Part shown: positions 51,868-61,592 of the stretch, in pieces
Numbering within the stretch: the stretch's first letter is position 1
Layout: the number at the start of each line of letters is the position of its first letter
Origin: Roseovarius azorensis
Lineage (GTDB): Bacteria > Pseudomonadota > Alphaproteobacteria > Rhodobacterales > Rhodobacteraceae
Assembly: GCF_900109455.1 (NCBI RefSeq)
Contig: NZ_FOAG01000002.1
Location: 390,914 to 454,913, forward strand
DNA length: 64,000 bases
Direction: 5' to 3'
Notes under the pieces: model-generated
The model's input: only the letters and a program-made list of their open reading frames with translations
What the model was told of the DNA's origin: nothing
Database searches by the model: none
Translations under genes and position numbers: made by a program

Positions 51868-52848
51868 TCACTTCGCCTGTGCGTCGAGAAATCGCCGCAG
51901 CCCAGGTTCCGGTCGGCCGATCAGCCGGATCAGACCGCCGCGCACCGCAAGCCGTAGTGCTTCCTTCCACCGGAGGGTCGCGCCAGCACCAAGCCTGATA
52001 TGCGATTTCACGAGGCCACGGGCACGCGATTCCCGCGAATAGCGAAACGCGGGATGGGTGAGGAAGTTGTCGCGGTCTTCGCTGCGCGCACCCTTCCAGG
52101 CGCGCCGCTGCAGGATACCTACGGAGCGCTTCAGCGCCAGTTCGCGGACGAAATACCCCCCCTTCAATCCGTTGTCGCGCTGGGTCGCCTCGCCGTTCTC
52201 CGCCCAGACCGCCAGCGGTTCGAGCGCCACATGGATCGGTTCGGCGATCACGAAGGTGCGCATGTATTCCTGCAGCGTGGCACTGCAAGGCACATTGATT
52301 TCGAGGTCCGAAACGGCCTCACGCGACCAGAAAAGGCCGCCGTTGGAGACGCCGATATCGGCGATCAGGCTCAGCCGGAAAACATCCGGCTCGTAGCGTC
52401 CGGCCTTCAGCTTGTCATCGAGAAGTCCGGTTTCGCTCAAACGCGCATTCGGGGTGCCGCTGTCGTGCTCAACGATCTGGTTACACAGGACGATCCGGAC
52501 ATTCTCCCGACGGCAGAGCGCGATGTTGTCTTCCATGAAACGCGGCATAATGAAGTTGTCATCCTCCACCACGCAGAAGTAATCCGCCTCGCGCGGATTG
52601 TCCCGTGAGAAGCATTTGTCGATGTTGCGCGACGCAAATCGCTGCGGTCGGTTGTGGTTGAATGTGATGCGGTCGTCCCGGAATGCGGCAACGACAGCCC
52701 GGGCGGATCCCTCGGGATCGTCGTCGTAGACGTCGCAAACCCAGTTGTCATGGGACTGTGCAACGAGACTGCCCAGACAGCGGCGGAGCGCGTCGGGTCG
52801 ACGATAGGTCGGGGTGCGCACATGCACAAGCGATCGGGAATGAGACAT
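51868..52848 (-). CDS. Family 2 glycosyltransferase
   Basis: A 326-residue GT2 enzyme. LVHVRTPTYRRPDALRRCLG, VCDVYDDDPEGSARAVV and YFCVVEDDNFIMPRFMEDN show the nucleotide-sugar and DXD-type sites. No membrane segments. It probably performs one of the remaining glucose additions (ExoU/ExoW role), but the exact equivalent is unclear. The start is the ATG at 52848; the open frame continues upstream inside the next gene but antisense-like. It begins two bases after the stop of the upstream GT gene. Confidence 0.82.
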   Translation of the reverse strand: MSHSRSLVHVRTPTYRRPDALRRCLGSLVAQSHDNWVCDVYDDDPEGSARAVVAAFRDDRITFNHNRPQRFASRNIDKCFSRDNPREADYFCVVEDDNFIMPRFMEDNIALCRRENVRIVLCNQIVEHDSGTPNARLSETGLLDDKLKAGRYEPDVFRLSLIADIGVSNGGLFWSREAVSDLEINVPCSATLQEYMRTFVIAEPIHVALEPLAVWAENGEATQRDNGLKGGYFVRELALKRSVGILQRRAWKGARSEDRDNFLTHPAFRYSRESRARGLVKSHIRLGAGATLRWKEALRLAVRGGLIRLIGRPEPGLRRFLDAQAK

Positions 52849-52850
52849 GA

Positions 52851-54269
52851 TCAGCAAGCCTTTGTCTTGACGGCGGGGCGAAGGGGCGATGGGCGCGCCG
52901 GTGGGGACGCCGGGGCAGGCACCAGAGACACGATACGCCGTGCGGCGGTCCTGGCATCGGGGTGGTCGAAATTGGCACCGGGGGAAATGACAGCGTAGCC
53001 GTTCGCGAGAAGTCGTTGTGCTCCTGCTGGCCAGTCGCTTGCGGTCTGACCGAGCAGTGCGCGGCGCGGCGCGGAAACATATCCGAGCGCAAAGAGCCCG
53101 ACGGCACCAACGGCGATGACCTGCGTCGCGGGATGCTGAGTGACCGCTGTCACCTTCGCCCAGTCGGCTCCGGTCCATGCATCGGCACAGTGGGGAATTG
53201 CGATATGTCGCGACATGTGACCCAAACCGGCGTGGTTCGGCAGGTATCCGTCCGGTGGTGCGAGCAGGAGTTCGCTGGCCACTTCTGGTCGGGGGTTCTT
53301 GCGCCGTCTGCGGGACGCCAGACGCCGACAAACCAGCTGGGCAAACGCAAGCGCGGTCTTCGGATGGCGGACGAGCCGCCCGAGCGTCGGCAGAATCCGC
53401 CAGGCCCTGATGTCGGCAACGCAGGCTTCGAGCCGCCTTGCCTGCTCCATTTCGATTCGCCGACGCGACGCGATGGCTCGCTCCGGTCCCGTCATGAGCG
53501 GCGTCAGGTCATCTTGCGCCCGGATCATAGAATTGAGATCCGCTGGTTTCAGCCGGTGCGAAATCGACGCCGGGTGTTGTCGATAGAGGTAGTAGGATTG
53601 CGGTGTCAGGTACATCTTTCCGCCGCGTAGCAGGAAACGCATATAGAACTCGTGATCCTCGCCAATACGGATGTCCTCGCGATACCGAAGGGCACCAATA
53701 CGTTCGCTACGGAACATCGGCTTGAGATAGCCGAGCGGCCCGGCAGCTCCCTTGCCGAGCATCATTGCCGGGGTGATACGCAGGGGTTCCCATTGGCGCG
53801 TGTCGCCCAAGAGCGTACCGGGGTCGCTATCGGACGTGCCGTCGTGAAAGCGGATCAAATCATCGGCGATCGCATCTGCCTCAAGGGCATGCGCGGTGCC
53901 GGTCAACCGCTCGAAGCGTTCGGGATGCAACAGATCATCCGAATCGACAATCGCAATCCAGGTGCCTCTCGCCATGTCCAGCGCCCGGTTCCGGGCTGCC
54001 GCCGGACCGGCATTGACATCCGAGCGGAGCAATTTTACGCGCCGATCCTGCGCGATGATCTCGGTCATCAGTCTCACACTGGCGTCGGTCGAGGCATCGT
54101 CGGCGAACAGCAGTTCGAGATTCTCCAGAGACTGGGCCAGCACGGAATGTACAGCACTCTCAAGATGTGCCGCCCCGTTGAAGTTCGCCATGATGACCGA
54201 AACGATCGGGCGTTTCGCAGCCTTGTCGTGTGCGCATCGTGCCCCGATCGTCTGATCCCGCTTTTCCAT
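52851..54269 (-). CDS. exoO: ExoO-like family 2 glycosyltransferase with long C-terminal extension
   Basis: A 472-residue protein. The N-terminal GT2 domain (IVSVIMANFNGAAHLESAVH, LLFADDASTDASVRLM, NAGPAAARNRALDMARGTWI, AIVDSDDLLHPERFERL) resembles ExoO, a beta-1,6-glucosyltransferase. Beyond about residue 330 lies a C-terminal region of roughly 140 residues (HAGLGHMSRHIAIPHCADAW, VTQHPATQVIAVGAVGLFAL) that is not part of ExoO as I know it and looks like a separate domain. Ribosome site weak. It heads the two-gene minus-strand unit. Confidence 0.75.
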   Translation of the reverse strand: MEKRDQTIGARCAHDKAAKRPIVSVIMANFNGAAHLESAVHSVLAQSLENLELLFADDASTDASVRLMTEIIAQDRRVKLLRSDVNAGPAAARNRALDMARGTWIAIVDSDDLLHPERFERLTGTAHALEADAIADDLIRFHDGTSDSDPGTLLGDTRQWEPLRITPAMMLGKGAAGPLGYLKPMFRSERIGALRYREDIRIGEDHEFYMRFLLRGGKMYLTPQSYYLYRQHPASISHRLKPADLNSMIRAQDDLTPLMTGPERAIASRRRIEMEQARRLEACVADIRAWRILPTLGRLVRHPKTALAFAQLVCRRLASRRRRKNPRPEVASELLLAPPDGYLPNHAGLGHMSRHIAIPHCADAWTGADWAKVTAVTQHPATQVIAVGAVGLFALGYVSAPRRALLGQTASDWPAGAQRLLANGYAVISPGANFDHPDARTAARRIVSLVPAPASPPARPSPLRPAVKTKAC

Positions 54270-54507
54270 GGGGAATGAACGTCCTTTCTACTGGTCATCG
54301 ACCCACCCGCGTCCGGGGACGATACCCGTCTGGCAGGATGTTATAGCGATGCGCTGCAGCGTAAACGAATTTCCGCCGGTGGCACAGCATTCCGGCAGGC
54401 TCCTGCCGATTGCGACGAATGCATGCCGATGCGTTTTGCATCGGACCGCGAATCCCCGGCAAACTCGACCTGCAACGCCGTCCACCCGTCAGTAACAGGA
54501 GCGCTCC

Positions 54508-55326
54508 ATGCCAAAGATTCGCCTCTCTTTCCCCGCTGTCCATTCCGGGCGGCTTGCCAGGTTCTTCGGCGCGGCGCTTGTTACTCTGGGCCTTGCACTT
54601 TCTGCAGCGTCGGCTGAAGAAATTCCGCAAGGTGCCAGTTTTTTTGATGATTTCGATAGTTTCGATGAATCGCGCTGGGGTATCTCGGACGGCTGGGCGA
54701 ACGGGACCTGGCAGAACTGTCAGTGGTCAAAGGACGCCATGTCCGTCTCTGACGGATATCTGCATCTTCGGTTTCGTCGCCAACCGACCGAGAGTCGCGA
54801 CTATATCTGCGGCGAAATTCAGTCCCGCAACACGTATGGCTTCGGTGTCTACGAAGCGCGATTTCATACGTCGCGGGGTTCGGGACTCAATGCCGCCTTC
54901 TTCACCTATATCGGTCCGCATCACGGCAAGCCGCATGATGAGATCGACTTTGAAGTTCTGACGCGCGACACCTCCCGGGTGAGCCTGAACACCTATGTCG
55001 GCGGGCAACCCAACAACGGAAAATCAGTGCCTCTGCCACATGCCGCAGACGACGGCTTTATCACTTATTCATTCATATGGTCGGAGGAGGGCATCACATG
55101 GTATGTCGACGGTGTCAAAATGCACACAACCTCCGCGGGATCCCCTCTGCCCACCCATGCACAAAAGATCTACGCCAGTTTCTGGGGCAGCGACTCCTTT
55201 CCCAACTGGATGGGTCGCTTTGATGAACCGGAGCAGGAACTGACGATGACCGTCGACTGGATTGCCTTCACGGCGCAGGGCGAAAGCTGCCGGTTTCCGG
55301 CCTCATTGCTCTGCGCTCTGGAATGA
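54508..55326 (+). CDS. exoK: ExoK-like family 16 glycoside hydrolase (endo-beta-glycanase)
   Basis: A 272-residue secreted enzyme. A signal peptide (FFGAALVTLGLALSAASA) precedes a GH16 jelly-roll domain. The catalytic motif DEIDFE places the nucleophile Glu145, Asp147 and acid/base Glu149; TWYVDGVKMHTT and YASFWGSDSFPNWMG complete the cleft. ExoK cuts nascent succinoglycan into shorter chains. Preceded by CAGGAG; the 238 bases between it and the divergent GT gene hold no other gene. Confidence 0.92.
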   Translation: MPKIRLSFPAVHSGRLARFFGAALVTLGLALSAASAEEIPQGASFFDDFDSFDESRWGISDGWANGTWQNCQWSKDAMSVSDGYLHLRFRRQPTESRDYICGEIQSRNTYGFGVYEARFHTSRGSGLNAAFFTYIGPHHGKPHDEIDFEVLTRDTSRVSLNTYVGGQPNNGKSVPLPHAADDGFITYSFIWSEEGITWYVDGVKMHTTSAGSPLPTHAQKIYASFWGSDSFPNWMGRFDEPEQELTMTVDWIAFTAQGESCRFPASLLCALE

Positions 55327-55353
55327 TAATCGGCGCAGGGGCATCAGCGTTAC

Positions 55354-56583
55354 ATGGACTCTGTCTCGCATCAGCAAATCGTCGCTCCGCGCCGAGGTGT
55401 CGAAGTTTCATTCGATGCGGTGCTTGTCGGCATCGCCATCGCGGCGCTGGTGTTCGTACCGATGCTGCGCACTTATGGCGCGCTGCTCTTTCTGATCGCA
55501 GGTGTCCTTCTGTGCGCGCGGCACTGGACGCAGGTTGTCGGCGTTTGTCTCAATTATTGGTACTTGCTGTGTCTTCCGGCCTTTTGCCTGCTGAGTTTTG
55601 CATGGTCGCAATATCCGGCGCTGAGCTTTCGATACGGATTGCAGCTTATGGTCACAACGGTCATCGCCCTGATGATCGCCACCCGGATCGGTCCCAGGCT
55701 GTTCGGTCGACTGCTGTTTTTGTGTTTCGCCTTCGCGATGACGGCAAGTCTGCTGAGCGGTCAGACACAGGCGACGACCGGCGCTTGGCTTGGAATCTAT
55801 GGAAGCAAGAACGCGCTGGCAGGAGCCGCCGCCATCTTTGTCGTGATTTCGATCTCGCAGACCCTCGACGGCAACGCCACCTACCGCTTTCGCCTAGCGG
55901 CCTGTTTCGGCATCATGACGGGGGGCCTGCTGCTGCTTCAGGCTCAGTCCGCAAGCGCTCTTTTGCTCATCCCCCCCGCAGTCCTGATCCAGACCGGTTT
56001 GCTCATCCTCTACCGGCTCACCCCGCTGCAGCGGATCGTCACGGTGATCGCTGTTCTGCTGCTCGTCCTGCTTTGCGCACTTCTGGTGGTGGTGAATCTG
56101 GATGCGCTTGTGCGCATGTCCCTGGCGATGATGGGCAAAGACGCTACACTGACCGGACGCACGGATCTCTGGCGGATGGCCACGGACCTGATCGCGCAAC
56201 GTCCGCTGTTCGGTCTCGGCTACCAGGCCTTCTGGGTGCATGGGAACGCCCCAGCCGAGGCTCTATGGGCACAGTTCGGCATTGATGGCCGGAGCGGTTT
56301 CAATTTTCACAACACCTATCTGTCGAACGCCGTCGAAATAGGCCTGGTGGGTGTGGTGCTGCAGGTCTGTGTGCTTTATGGCGCGGCGTTCACGACCTAC
56401 CTTTGGGCTCTGCGTTCGCGCAGTGCAGAATCCACGTTATTGTTCGTGATGGTGGTGATCGTGATCATGGTCAGCTTTGTCGAGGTGCCGGTCTTTTTCC
56501 AGTTCAGCCTGCGCACGGTGCTGATCATCTGCGCCTTTGCCTTTGCCGTGCAGGGACTGCATGAGACGCGGCGCCGACCTTGA
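55354..56583 (+). CDS. exoQ: ExoQ-like O-antigen ligase/polymerase family protein
   Basis: A 409-residue membrane protein with about ten hydrophobic segments and the O-antigen ligase/Wzy signature: TGRTDLWRMATDLIAQRPLF, GLGYQAFWVHG and FNFHNTYLSNAVEIGLVGVV. ExoQ polymerises flipped repeat units in the periplasm. Follows exoK by 27 bases. Its last 147 bases overlap, on the opposite strand, the 3' end of the pyruvyltransferase gene. Confidence 0.88.
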   Translation: MDSVSHQQIVAPRRGVEVSFDAVLVGIAIAALVFVPMLRTYGALLFLIAGVLLCARHWTQVVGVCLNYWYLLCLPAFCLLSFAWSQYPALSFRYGLQLMVTTVIALMIATRIGPRLFGRLLFLCFAFAMTASLLSGQTQATTGAWLGIYGSKNALAGAAAIFVVISISQTLDGNATYRFRLAACFGIMTGGLLLLQAQSASALLLIPPAVLIQTGLLILYRLTPLQRIVTVIAVLLLVLLCALLVVVNLDALVRMSLAMMGKDATLTGRTDLWRMATDLIAQRPLFGLGYQAFWVHGNAPAEALWAQFGIDGRSGFNFHNTYLSNAVEIGLVGVVLQVCVLYGAAFTTYLWALRSRSAESTLLFVMVVIVIMVSFVEVPVFFQFSLRTVLIICAFAFAVQGLHETRRRP

Positions 56584-57492
56584 CCTGAATACACGCCTGC
56601 CATACCCGCCCCCATATTCCCGGACCATCAACTCGACGCTCTTCAACGCGCGGTCCGTCGCGCGCTCGATCTCGCTGTCGGCGCTCAGGTGTGGGTCAGT
56701 ATGACAGAGCCGTTGCAGGCTGCGCGCGGCGAGATGTCGGCACGTCCAGTTGATCGGGTGGCCGGCCGGGCACCCGAAAAACGCGCGCGCGCCGGGGCCA
56801 CTGCCGGAACGACCGGTTGCAACGGCCCAAGCTTCGCGGCCATTGGAGGGGAAGAGCAGTTGCGGCCGATAGGGAATGGCAAGTGAGTCGGTCCAGTCGT
56901 ACCATTTGAAGCGATGCACATGATGCATGGTCTTGACACCGATCCAGGGCGTTCGCACAGCGTCGGCCACGATTGCGCCGTGCATGGCTTCGGCGATCAC
57001 CAGATTCGCGCCGCGCAGTTGCGCGACAACGCGATCCGTGCTGTCCGTCGGATCAATGAAATGGATGCCGGCAAGGTCGCAGGCCGCGCGCCAGTCGCCG
57101 CGTTCTATGCTCTCGTAATGTGGTATGAAGGCCGTGCCGATGGCCTTGGCCGGTGGCGGCAGCGGGGTGGCGCGCAGCAGGACCGCTGCATCCGTTATCG
57201 CCAATCGCGGGTCAAGGCCGAGCGCGCTTGCGGTCCGTGGTCCACGCACGAACCGGAAATCCCAGGTTCCGTCGGAAATGTCCGGCAGGCGTGTATAGCC
57301 GCCATATCCCGACCCGACGACCAGCTTGCGCGCGGATTTGGGATAATTGTTCTGGATCACCGAGCCGATGCCGATGAACAGCGTGGATGGGTCTTCGTCG
57401 AAGAAGTTCTGCGGCAGCAGATGATTCCACATGGAGGCATTAAGCTCGTCACCGAAGTTCGGGGGCCTGCCCTGGAAATATGTAAGTTTCAC
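56437..57492 (-). CDS. exoV: ExoV-like polysaccharide pyruvyltransferase, tail overlapping exoQ
   Basis: A 351-residue protein as read. KLTYFQGRPPNFGDELNASM with the conserved FGDELN, VGSGYGGYTRLPDI, and ANLVIAEAMHGAIVADAVRT identify the pyruvyltransferase family that adds ketal pyruvate to EPS. ExoV is near 310 residues; the last about 48 residues are encoded antisense to exoQ and end in a histidine-rich run, so the natural stop may have been lost. GTG 57492 overlaps the previous stop. Confidence 0.85.
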   Translation of the reverse strand: MKLTYFQGRPPNFGDELNASMWNHLLPQNFFDEDPSTLFIGIGSVIQNNYPKSARKLVVGSGYGGYTRLPDISDGTWDFRFVRGPRTASALGLDPRLAITDAAVLLRATPLPPPAKAIGTAFIPHYESIERGDWRAACDLAGIHFIDPTDSTDRVVAQLRGANLVIAEAMHGAIVADAVRTPWIGVKTMHHVHRFKWYDWTDSLAIPYRPQLLFPSNGREAWAVATGRSGSGPGARAFFGCPAGHPINWTCRHLAARSLQRLCHTDPHLSADSEIERATDRALKSVELMVREYGGGYGRRVFRSRSAPRLMQSLHGKGKGADDQHRAQAELEKDRHLDKADHDHDHHHHEQ

Positions 57493-58994
57493 GTGGCCTG
57501 TCTCCGACCAGACAACACGAGGTGGAAGATCTCGGTGATCCGATCTTTTGCAATCAGTCCGAGGACCGTCAGGTAGGTGACGACCGCGATAGCGATACGG
57601 GCCGCCAGTGAGGCGACGGGTGATAGATCGGGCGTCAGGTGCGGGGCTGCCAGCACCGCAGCGAGCATCGCCAGCGTGGTGACAGCCGGGGTGACCAGCA
57701 CGCTCAGATACGTGAAGAACCCAATACCCAGCAGCCGTGCCGTCATGATCACCGATATCGGCCAGACCAGCAGGGATTTGAGAGTGAACACGACCATGAG
57801 CGTCTTCAGTCCGGCACTGAAGGTCAGAGCGATCACCAGCAGCGACGTTGCCTGCTGGATGAGCTGATAGAAGAACCACCAGTTCGCTTTACCCTGGCTG
57901 CGGATGAACGCGCCTTGTACGACGCTGATGCCGGCAAGACAGCCGATCACGCAGAACATCTGCAGGGTGAATCCGGCTCCCTGCCACTGCGGGTCGAAGA
58001 GCAGAGCCACGATGTCGGGGGTGAGCACCAATAGCAGGCTGAACATCGGCAGGCTAACGGCAGCCGCCGAGAACGAGGCGATGAAGAAGGCGCGGGTGGT
58101 CTTTTCCTGATCCTCCTGAAGCGACGACAACAGCGCATGGGTAACGGACGAAAGCGCGCCGCCCACGAATTGTGTCAGCATCAGGTAGAGCTTCTGAGCG
58201 AAGAAGTAGAACCCGAGCATCGCCGTGCCGCCAAGCGCGCCCAGTATGATGTGGTCGAGACGCATTGTCGTCAGCATTCGGGTTCCGGACGCATAAAGCC
58301 CATATCCGGTCAACTCCCGGAGGGCGCACAGATCGAAGCTCAGCCCGGGTCGCCAGCCGGAGGTCCAGAAGACCATCACGCAGATCACGAGACTGCTCGA
58401 AAGCTGGCTGATGACCAGCGCCCAATAGCCATAACCGGCCCAGAGCAAGGTGAGGGTAATGACCAGGCTGACGGTGGTGGCGACGGAGGTTCGCAAGGCT
58501 ACGAGCTTGAACTTCATCGACCGGACGATCATCGCGTTAGGCACCGCCACCGACATCTCGAGCGGGATACGCAGCCCCAGCACCGGCAGCAGTGTGGAAA
58601 TGGCGCTTTCGCCCGCCCACCGCGCGATGGAAGGTGCCGCCAGCAAGACCGAGGTCATCAGGACCAGACCAACCGCCATCGTCATCCAGAAGACACTGTC
58701 GGCGTTGGATTTCGAGATTGTCTTGCGCTGAACAAGGGCCTCGCCGAAAGCAACCGGCGACACCGCGATCGCCGTCATCACAAGGCTGCTTGCAAGGCCG
58801 AAGAGCCCCAGATCAGCCGGTGAGAGGTAGAGTGCGCTGACGTAAAAAATCAGGGTGGAGCCGATGATCGGAATGGCCGTGTGCAGCGACGACCATAGCA
58901 CTCCGACAACTGCGGATCGGGATCGGCCTGCACGCATATGCGGATGATAAGCCGGGCCAGGCACGATCGTGGCGGTATCAAACGATTGGTTCAC
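57489..58994 (-). CDS. exoT: ExoT-like polysaccharide flippase (PST/MOP family)
   Basis: A 501-residue membrane protein with about 12-14 hydrophobic segments, of the lipopolysaccharide biosynthesis/flippase type (Polysacc_synt_3). SALYLSPADLGLFGLASSLV and FGEALVQRKTISKSNADSVF are typical of the family's first helices. It would flip lipid-linked repeat units. Begins 26 bases after the export-protein stop and overlaps exoV by four bases. Confidence 0.88.
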   Translation of the reverse strand: MNQSFDTATIVPGPAYHPHMRAGRSRSAVVGVLWSSLHTAIPIIGSTLIFYVSALYLSPADLGLFGLASSLVMTAIAVSPVAFGEALVQRKTISKSNADSVFWMTMAVGLVLMTSVLLAAPSIARWAGESAISTLLPVLGLRIPLEMSVAVPNAMIVRSMKFKLVALRTSVATTVSLVITLTLLWAGYGYWALVISQLSSSLVICVMVFWTSGWRPGLSFDLCALRELTGYGLYASGTRMLTTMRLDHIILGALGGTAMLGFYFFAQKLYLMLTQFVGGALSSVTHALLSSLQEDQEKTTRAFFIASFSAAAVSLPMFSLLLVLTPDIVALLFDPQWQGAGFTLQMFCVIGCLAGISVVQGAFIRSQGKANWWFFYQLIQQATSLLVIALTFSAGLKTLMVVFTLKSLLVWPISVIMTARLLGIGFFTYLSVLVTPAVTTLAMLAAVLAAPHLTPDLSPVASLAARIAIAVVTYLTVLGLIAKDRITEIFHLVLSGRRQAT

Positions 58995-59019
58995 GGCAAA
59001 TTCCGATCTGATTGATGGG

Positions 59020-60300
59020 TCAGTTGACCGATCCGGCTGCGGAAAACGCCGCCGGGTTCTCTGAAAGACCTTCCTGCGCCATGTCGGGATATCTGACCTC
59101 GATCACGTCGCCAGGCATGATCGCGGTATCGTTCTGTGCCTGAAACCGGCGGGTTCCGCCGTCGCGGTTTCGGGTAATCCAGAATTCCGGCACGCCGATG
59201 GAACGCGCATGCAGGCTTTCCAGTGTTACCTCTTCGCCGAGCGCTGCCGACATCAGTGCGTATTCTCCTTCCAGTCTGGCTTCGGCCTGCGCGATCTTTA
59301 TGGTGACCTCCTGAAGTTCGGTCACCGCGGTTTCGGCCTGCTTCGCCTCCAGCAAAAGCCGTTCTTCCTCGAGATCCCGCAAATCCTGCTGCGTCGACAG
59401 GATGGAGCGCTCGATGTCCAGCACTCTGCTTTCCACTTCGCCGACATAGCGCACCCGGTCGAAGAGCCGTTGTCGGGGTACCAGACCGCGCTCGACCATG
59501 TCTTCCTCACGCTTCAGTTCCTCGCGACCGATCTGCAGTTGCTCGTTGTTGGTGACGAGTTTCTTCTCGAGCACGTCGATCGCATCGTTCAGCGCGGCCT
59601 CCGCCTTGTCGATGAAGTCCAACTGCTGGACGAACAGATCGTTGCGAGCGTCGAAGATCGCGGCCTCGCCGGCGCGGAACTCGCGAACGCCGGGCAGGTC
59701 TGAATTATCTCTGGCGGCTGTCATTTCGCCGCGCGCGACCTCTGCGGCAAGCCGATCGCGGCGCGCTTCGAGAAACTGCAACTCTTTCCTCAGAACCCTG
59801 GCGGCGCTCTGGGCCAAATAGAAGTTGCGTTCCTGACCCAGGATGGGCTCTGCCCGGGCAATGCCACCGGCGCGCGTCACGGCCTTGAGTACGGTCAAAC
59901 CGGGAGAATACTCGTAGACATCCGGCGTCTCCACCTCGCCGGCCACGTAGATCATTGCATACTGCTCGATATCGACCGCCACCCGAGGGGTGCGGCCAGC
60001 GCCGGCATAGCCGATGATCGCGTCCTGAAGAATCGATGCAACTTCCTGTGGTCTCAGTCCGGCCACTTGCACGCCGCCCACCAGCGGCACGGAGATCGCT
60101 CCGCTCGCACCGACGGTATAGCTGCCCGAGACTGTCAGCAGCTCTTCGACCGTGCCTTCGGCGGCGTTCCAGATTGCTGCCCTCACCCTGAGCAGATCGT
60201 TCATGCCAACAGCCATGTCCTGTGTCTGCGCCGTGGCCGGCTGACCAAGCCAGAGCATGACGGCAGCACAGGCCGATATGGCTCTTGATGTCCTTTGCAT
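59020..60300 (-). CDS. exoF: ExoF-like polysaccharide export protein
   Basis: A 426-residue periplasmic protein with a signal peptide (ending LGQPATAQ). The Poly_export domain is seen in LLTVSGSYTVGASGAISVPL and VQVAGLRPQEVASILQ; a SLBB-type segment (VYVAGEVETPDVYEYSPGL-like) follows, then long coiled coils (about 210-350). ExoF-type proteins link the inner-membrane machinery to the export channel. ATG 60300 has AAAGGGA upstream; the longer frame to 60351 is unlikely. Confidence 0.9.
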   Translation of the reverse strand: MQRTSRAISACAAVMLWLGQPATAQTQDMAVGMNDLLRVRAAIWNAAEGTVEELLTVSGSYTVGASGAISVPLVGGVQVAGLRPQEVASILQDAIIGYAGAGRTPRVAVDIEQYAMIYVAGEVETPDVYEYSPGLTVLKAVTRAGGIARAEPILGQERNFYLAQSAARVLRKELQFLEARRDRLAAEVARGEMTAARDNSDLPGVREFRAGEAAIFDARNDLFVQQLDFIDKAEAALNDAIDVLEKKLVTNNEQLQIGREELKREEDMVERGLVPRQRLFDRVRYVGEVESRVLDIERSILSTQQDLRDLEEERLLLEAKQAETAVTELQEVTIKIAQAEARLEGEYALMSAALGEEVTLESLHARSIGVPEFWITRNRDGGTRRFQAQNDTAIMPGDVIEVRYPDMAQEGLSENPAAFSAAGSVN

Positions 60301-60397
60301 CACGTATCCCTTTGCATTGTTCAATGTGCCGCATCGCCGATCTGTCGACATGCAAGGCCCGGTGTCCGCGCTCTGTCGGGCGCGGTTCCATCGCGGT

Positions 60398-61111
60398 TCA
60401 ATACGACCCTCGCGCCGCGATGACTACAGGGATCGTCCGCAGCAGAATCGCGCAGTCCAGAAGCAAAGACCAGTTCTGGACATAAGATTTGTCCAGTTCG
60501 ATCCGCGTGTCGTATCCGACATCGCTGCGCCCGCTTACTTGCCATAGGCCGGTGATTCCCGGGTGCGCGCTCAGATAGAACTGCACCGCGTCGCTGTAGA
60601 GTGAGAGTTCATCCCGCACCACGGGGCGCGGCCCGACAAGGCTCATCGAACCCGCCAGCACATTGAGCAACTGTGGCAACTCATCGACGCTGTAGGTGCG
60701 TAATATCCATCCAACCCGCGTGATACGGGGATCGTGCTTCAGCTTGCGCTCGGTTAGCCATGTGTGGTGCTCGTCAGGGTATTCCGCGAGGTAGCGATCC
60801 AGCAGATGCTGGCCATCGACCACCATTGAACGAAACTTCCAGCAGCGGAATGGCTGTCCGGCATAGCCGATGCGAGTATGGCCAAACAACACAGGGCCGG
60901 GCGACGACAGCTTGATCGCGCAAGCGATCAGCAGGAACAGAGGGCTGAGAAGAATGAGTCCGATGAGTGCGATCAGAACGTCCAGCACTCGCTTCGAGCG
61001 TCCCCCCAGCACCCCTCCGGTCGATAGTCTCGCGTCGCCGCGCTCGTGATCGCCGGGACACGTTTGGCGGCGGGTAAACACTTCCGGGCTAGCTTCATTC
61101 GACGTCGACAT
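60398..61111 (-). CDS. exoY: ExoY-like undecaprenyl-phosphate sugar transferase
   Basis: A 237-residue initiating transferase that puts the first sugar phosphate (galactose in succinoglycan) on undecaprenyl phosphate. One membrane segment (VLDVLIALIGLILLSPLFLL) precedes the catalytic domain: FGHTRIGYAGQPFRCWKFRS, LRTYSVDELPQLLNVLAGSM, SLVGPRPVVRDEL and HPGITGLWQVSGRSD. ATG 61111 has AGGAG. It is followed by exoF, the S. meliloti order. Confidence 0.93.
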   Translation of the reverse strand: MSTSNEASPEVFTRRQTCPGDHERGDARLSTGGVLGGRSKRVLDVLIALIGLILLSPLFLLIACAIKLSSPGPVLFGHTRIGYAGQPFRCWKFRSMVVDGQHLLDRYLAEYPDEHHTWLTERKLKHDPRITRVGWILRTYSVDELPQLLNVLAGSMSLVGPRPVVRDELSLYSDAVQFYLSAHPGITGLWQVSGRSDVGYDTRIELDKSYVQNWSLLLDCAILLRTIPVVIAARGSY

Positions 61112-61592
61112 GTGCGTGCTCCTGAAGAGGTGACTGGAAATCTGCACAAATCATTACTTGATGACCCCGTTGCCGTGTAGGATCTGATTGCAACTGGAGC
61201 GAGAATAGCAGGATTCTGCCAGCGCTGTTGGGCAGCAGTTTCTCGAGCGCCCGATAAACGCACGGAATTCGGTTCTCTCTCGCGGTGTCAAATGAATAAT
61301 GCCAAGCAAGAACAAGAACTTCATCTGGTGCGCGAACTCTCGCATTCTCGACCACGGTTTCTTGCCGAACAAGAGGCGGTTCGTGAAGAACGACACTCAC
61401 CCTAGCCGCATCCGGGGTGCTGCGGCGCCACAAAGGGTTTCATTTGCCGGCCAAGGCCTTATTTTCACGGCCACGATGCAGCATATACGGTCAGGCCGAA
61501 CAATTACATCCAAGGCGAAGAGCGCCGGACCCTGCGCGGGCAGATCGGCGTGCCGGAATAGATGGATACCTGACGCACCGTGAGGATGACTC
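61112..61592. other. 481-base gap between exoY and the sulfotransferase gene
   Basis: No gene that I can support. Minus-strand frames across 61154-61433 are open, and one contains ENRIPCVYRALEKLLPNSAG, but there is no recognised domain and no clear ribosome site. It probably carries the promoters of exoY (minus) and the sulfotransferase (plus). Confidence 0.5.

Noticed and set aside
51868..53331. 487-residue reading of the minus-strand glycosyltransferase
   Set aside because: The first 161 residues lie inside the upstream GT gene in another frame and look like shadow sequence; the GT2 domain starts right after ATG 52848.
61095..61433. Minus-strand frame of 112 residues between exoY and the sulfotransferase gene
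   Set aside because: It overlaps the exoY start region, lacks a ribosome site and shows no family resemblance.
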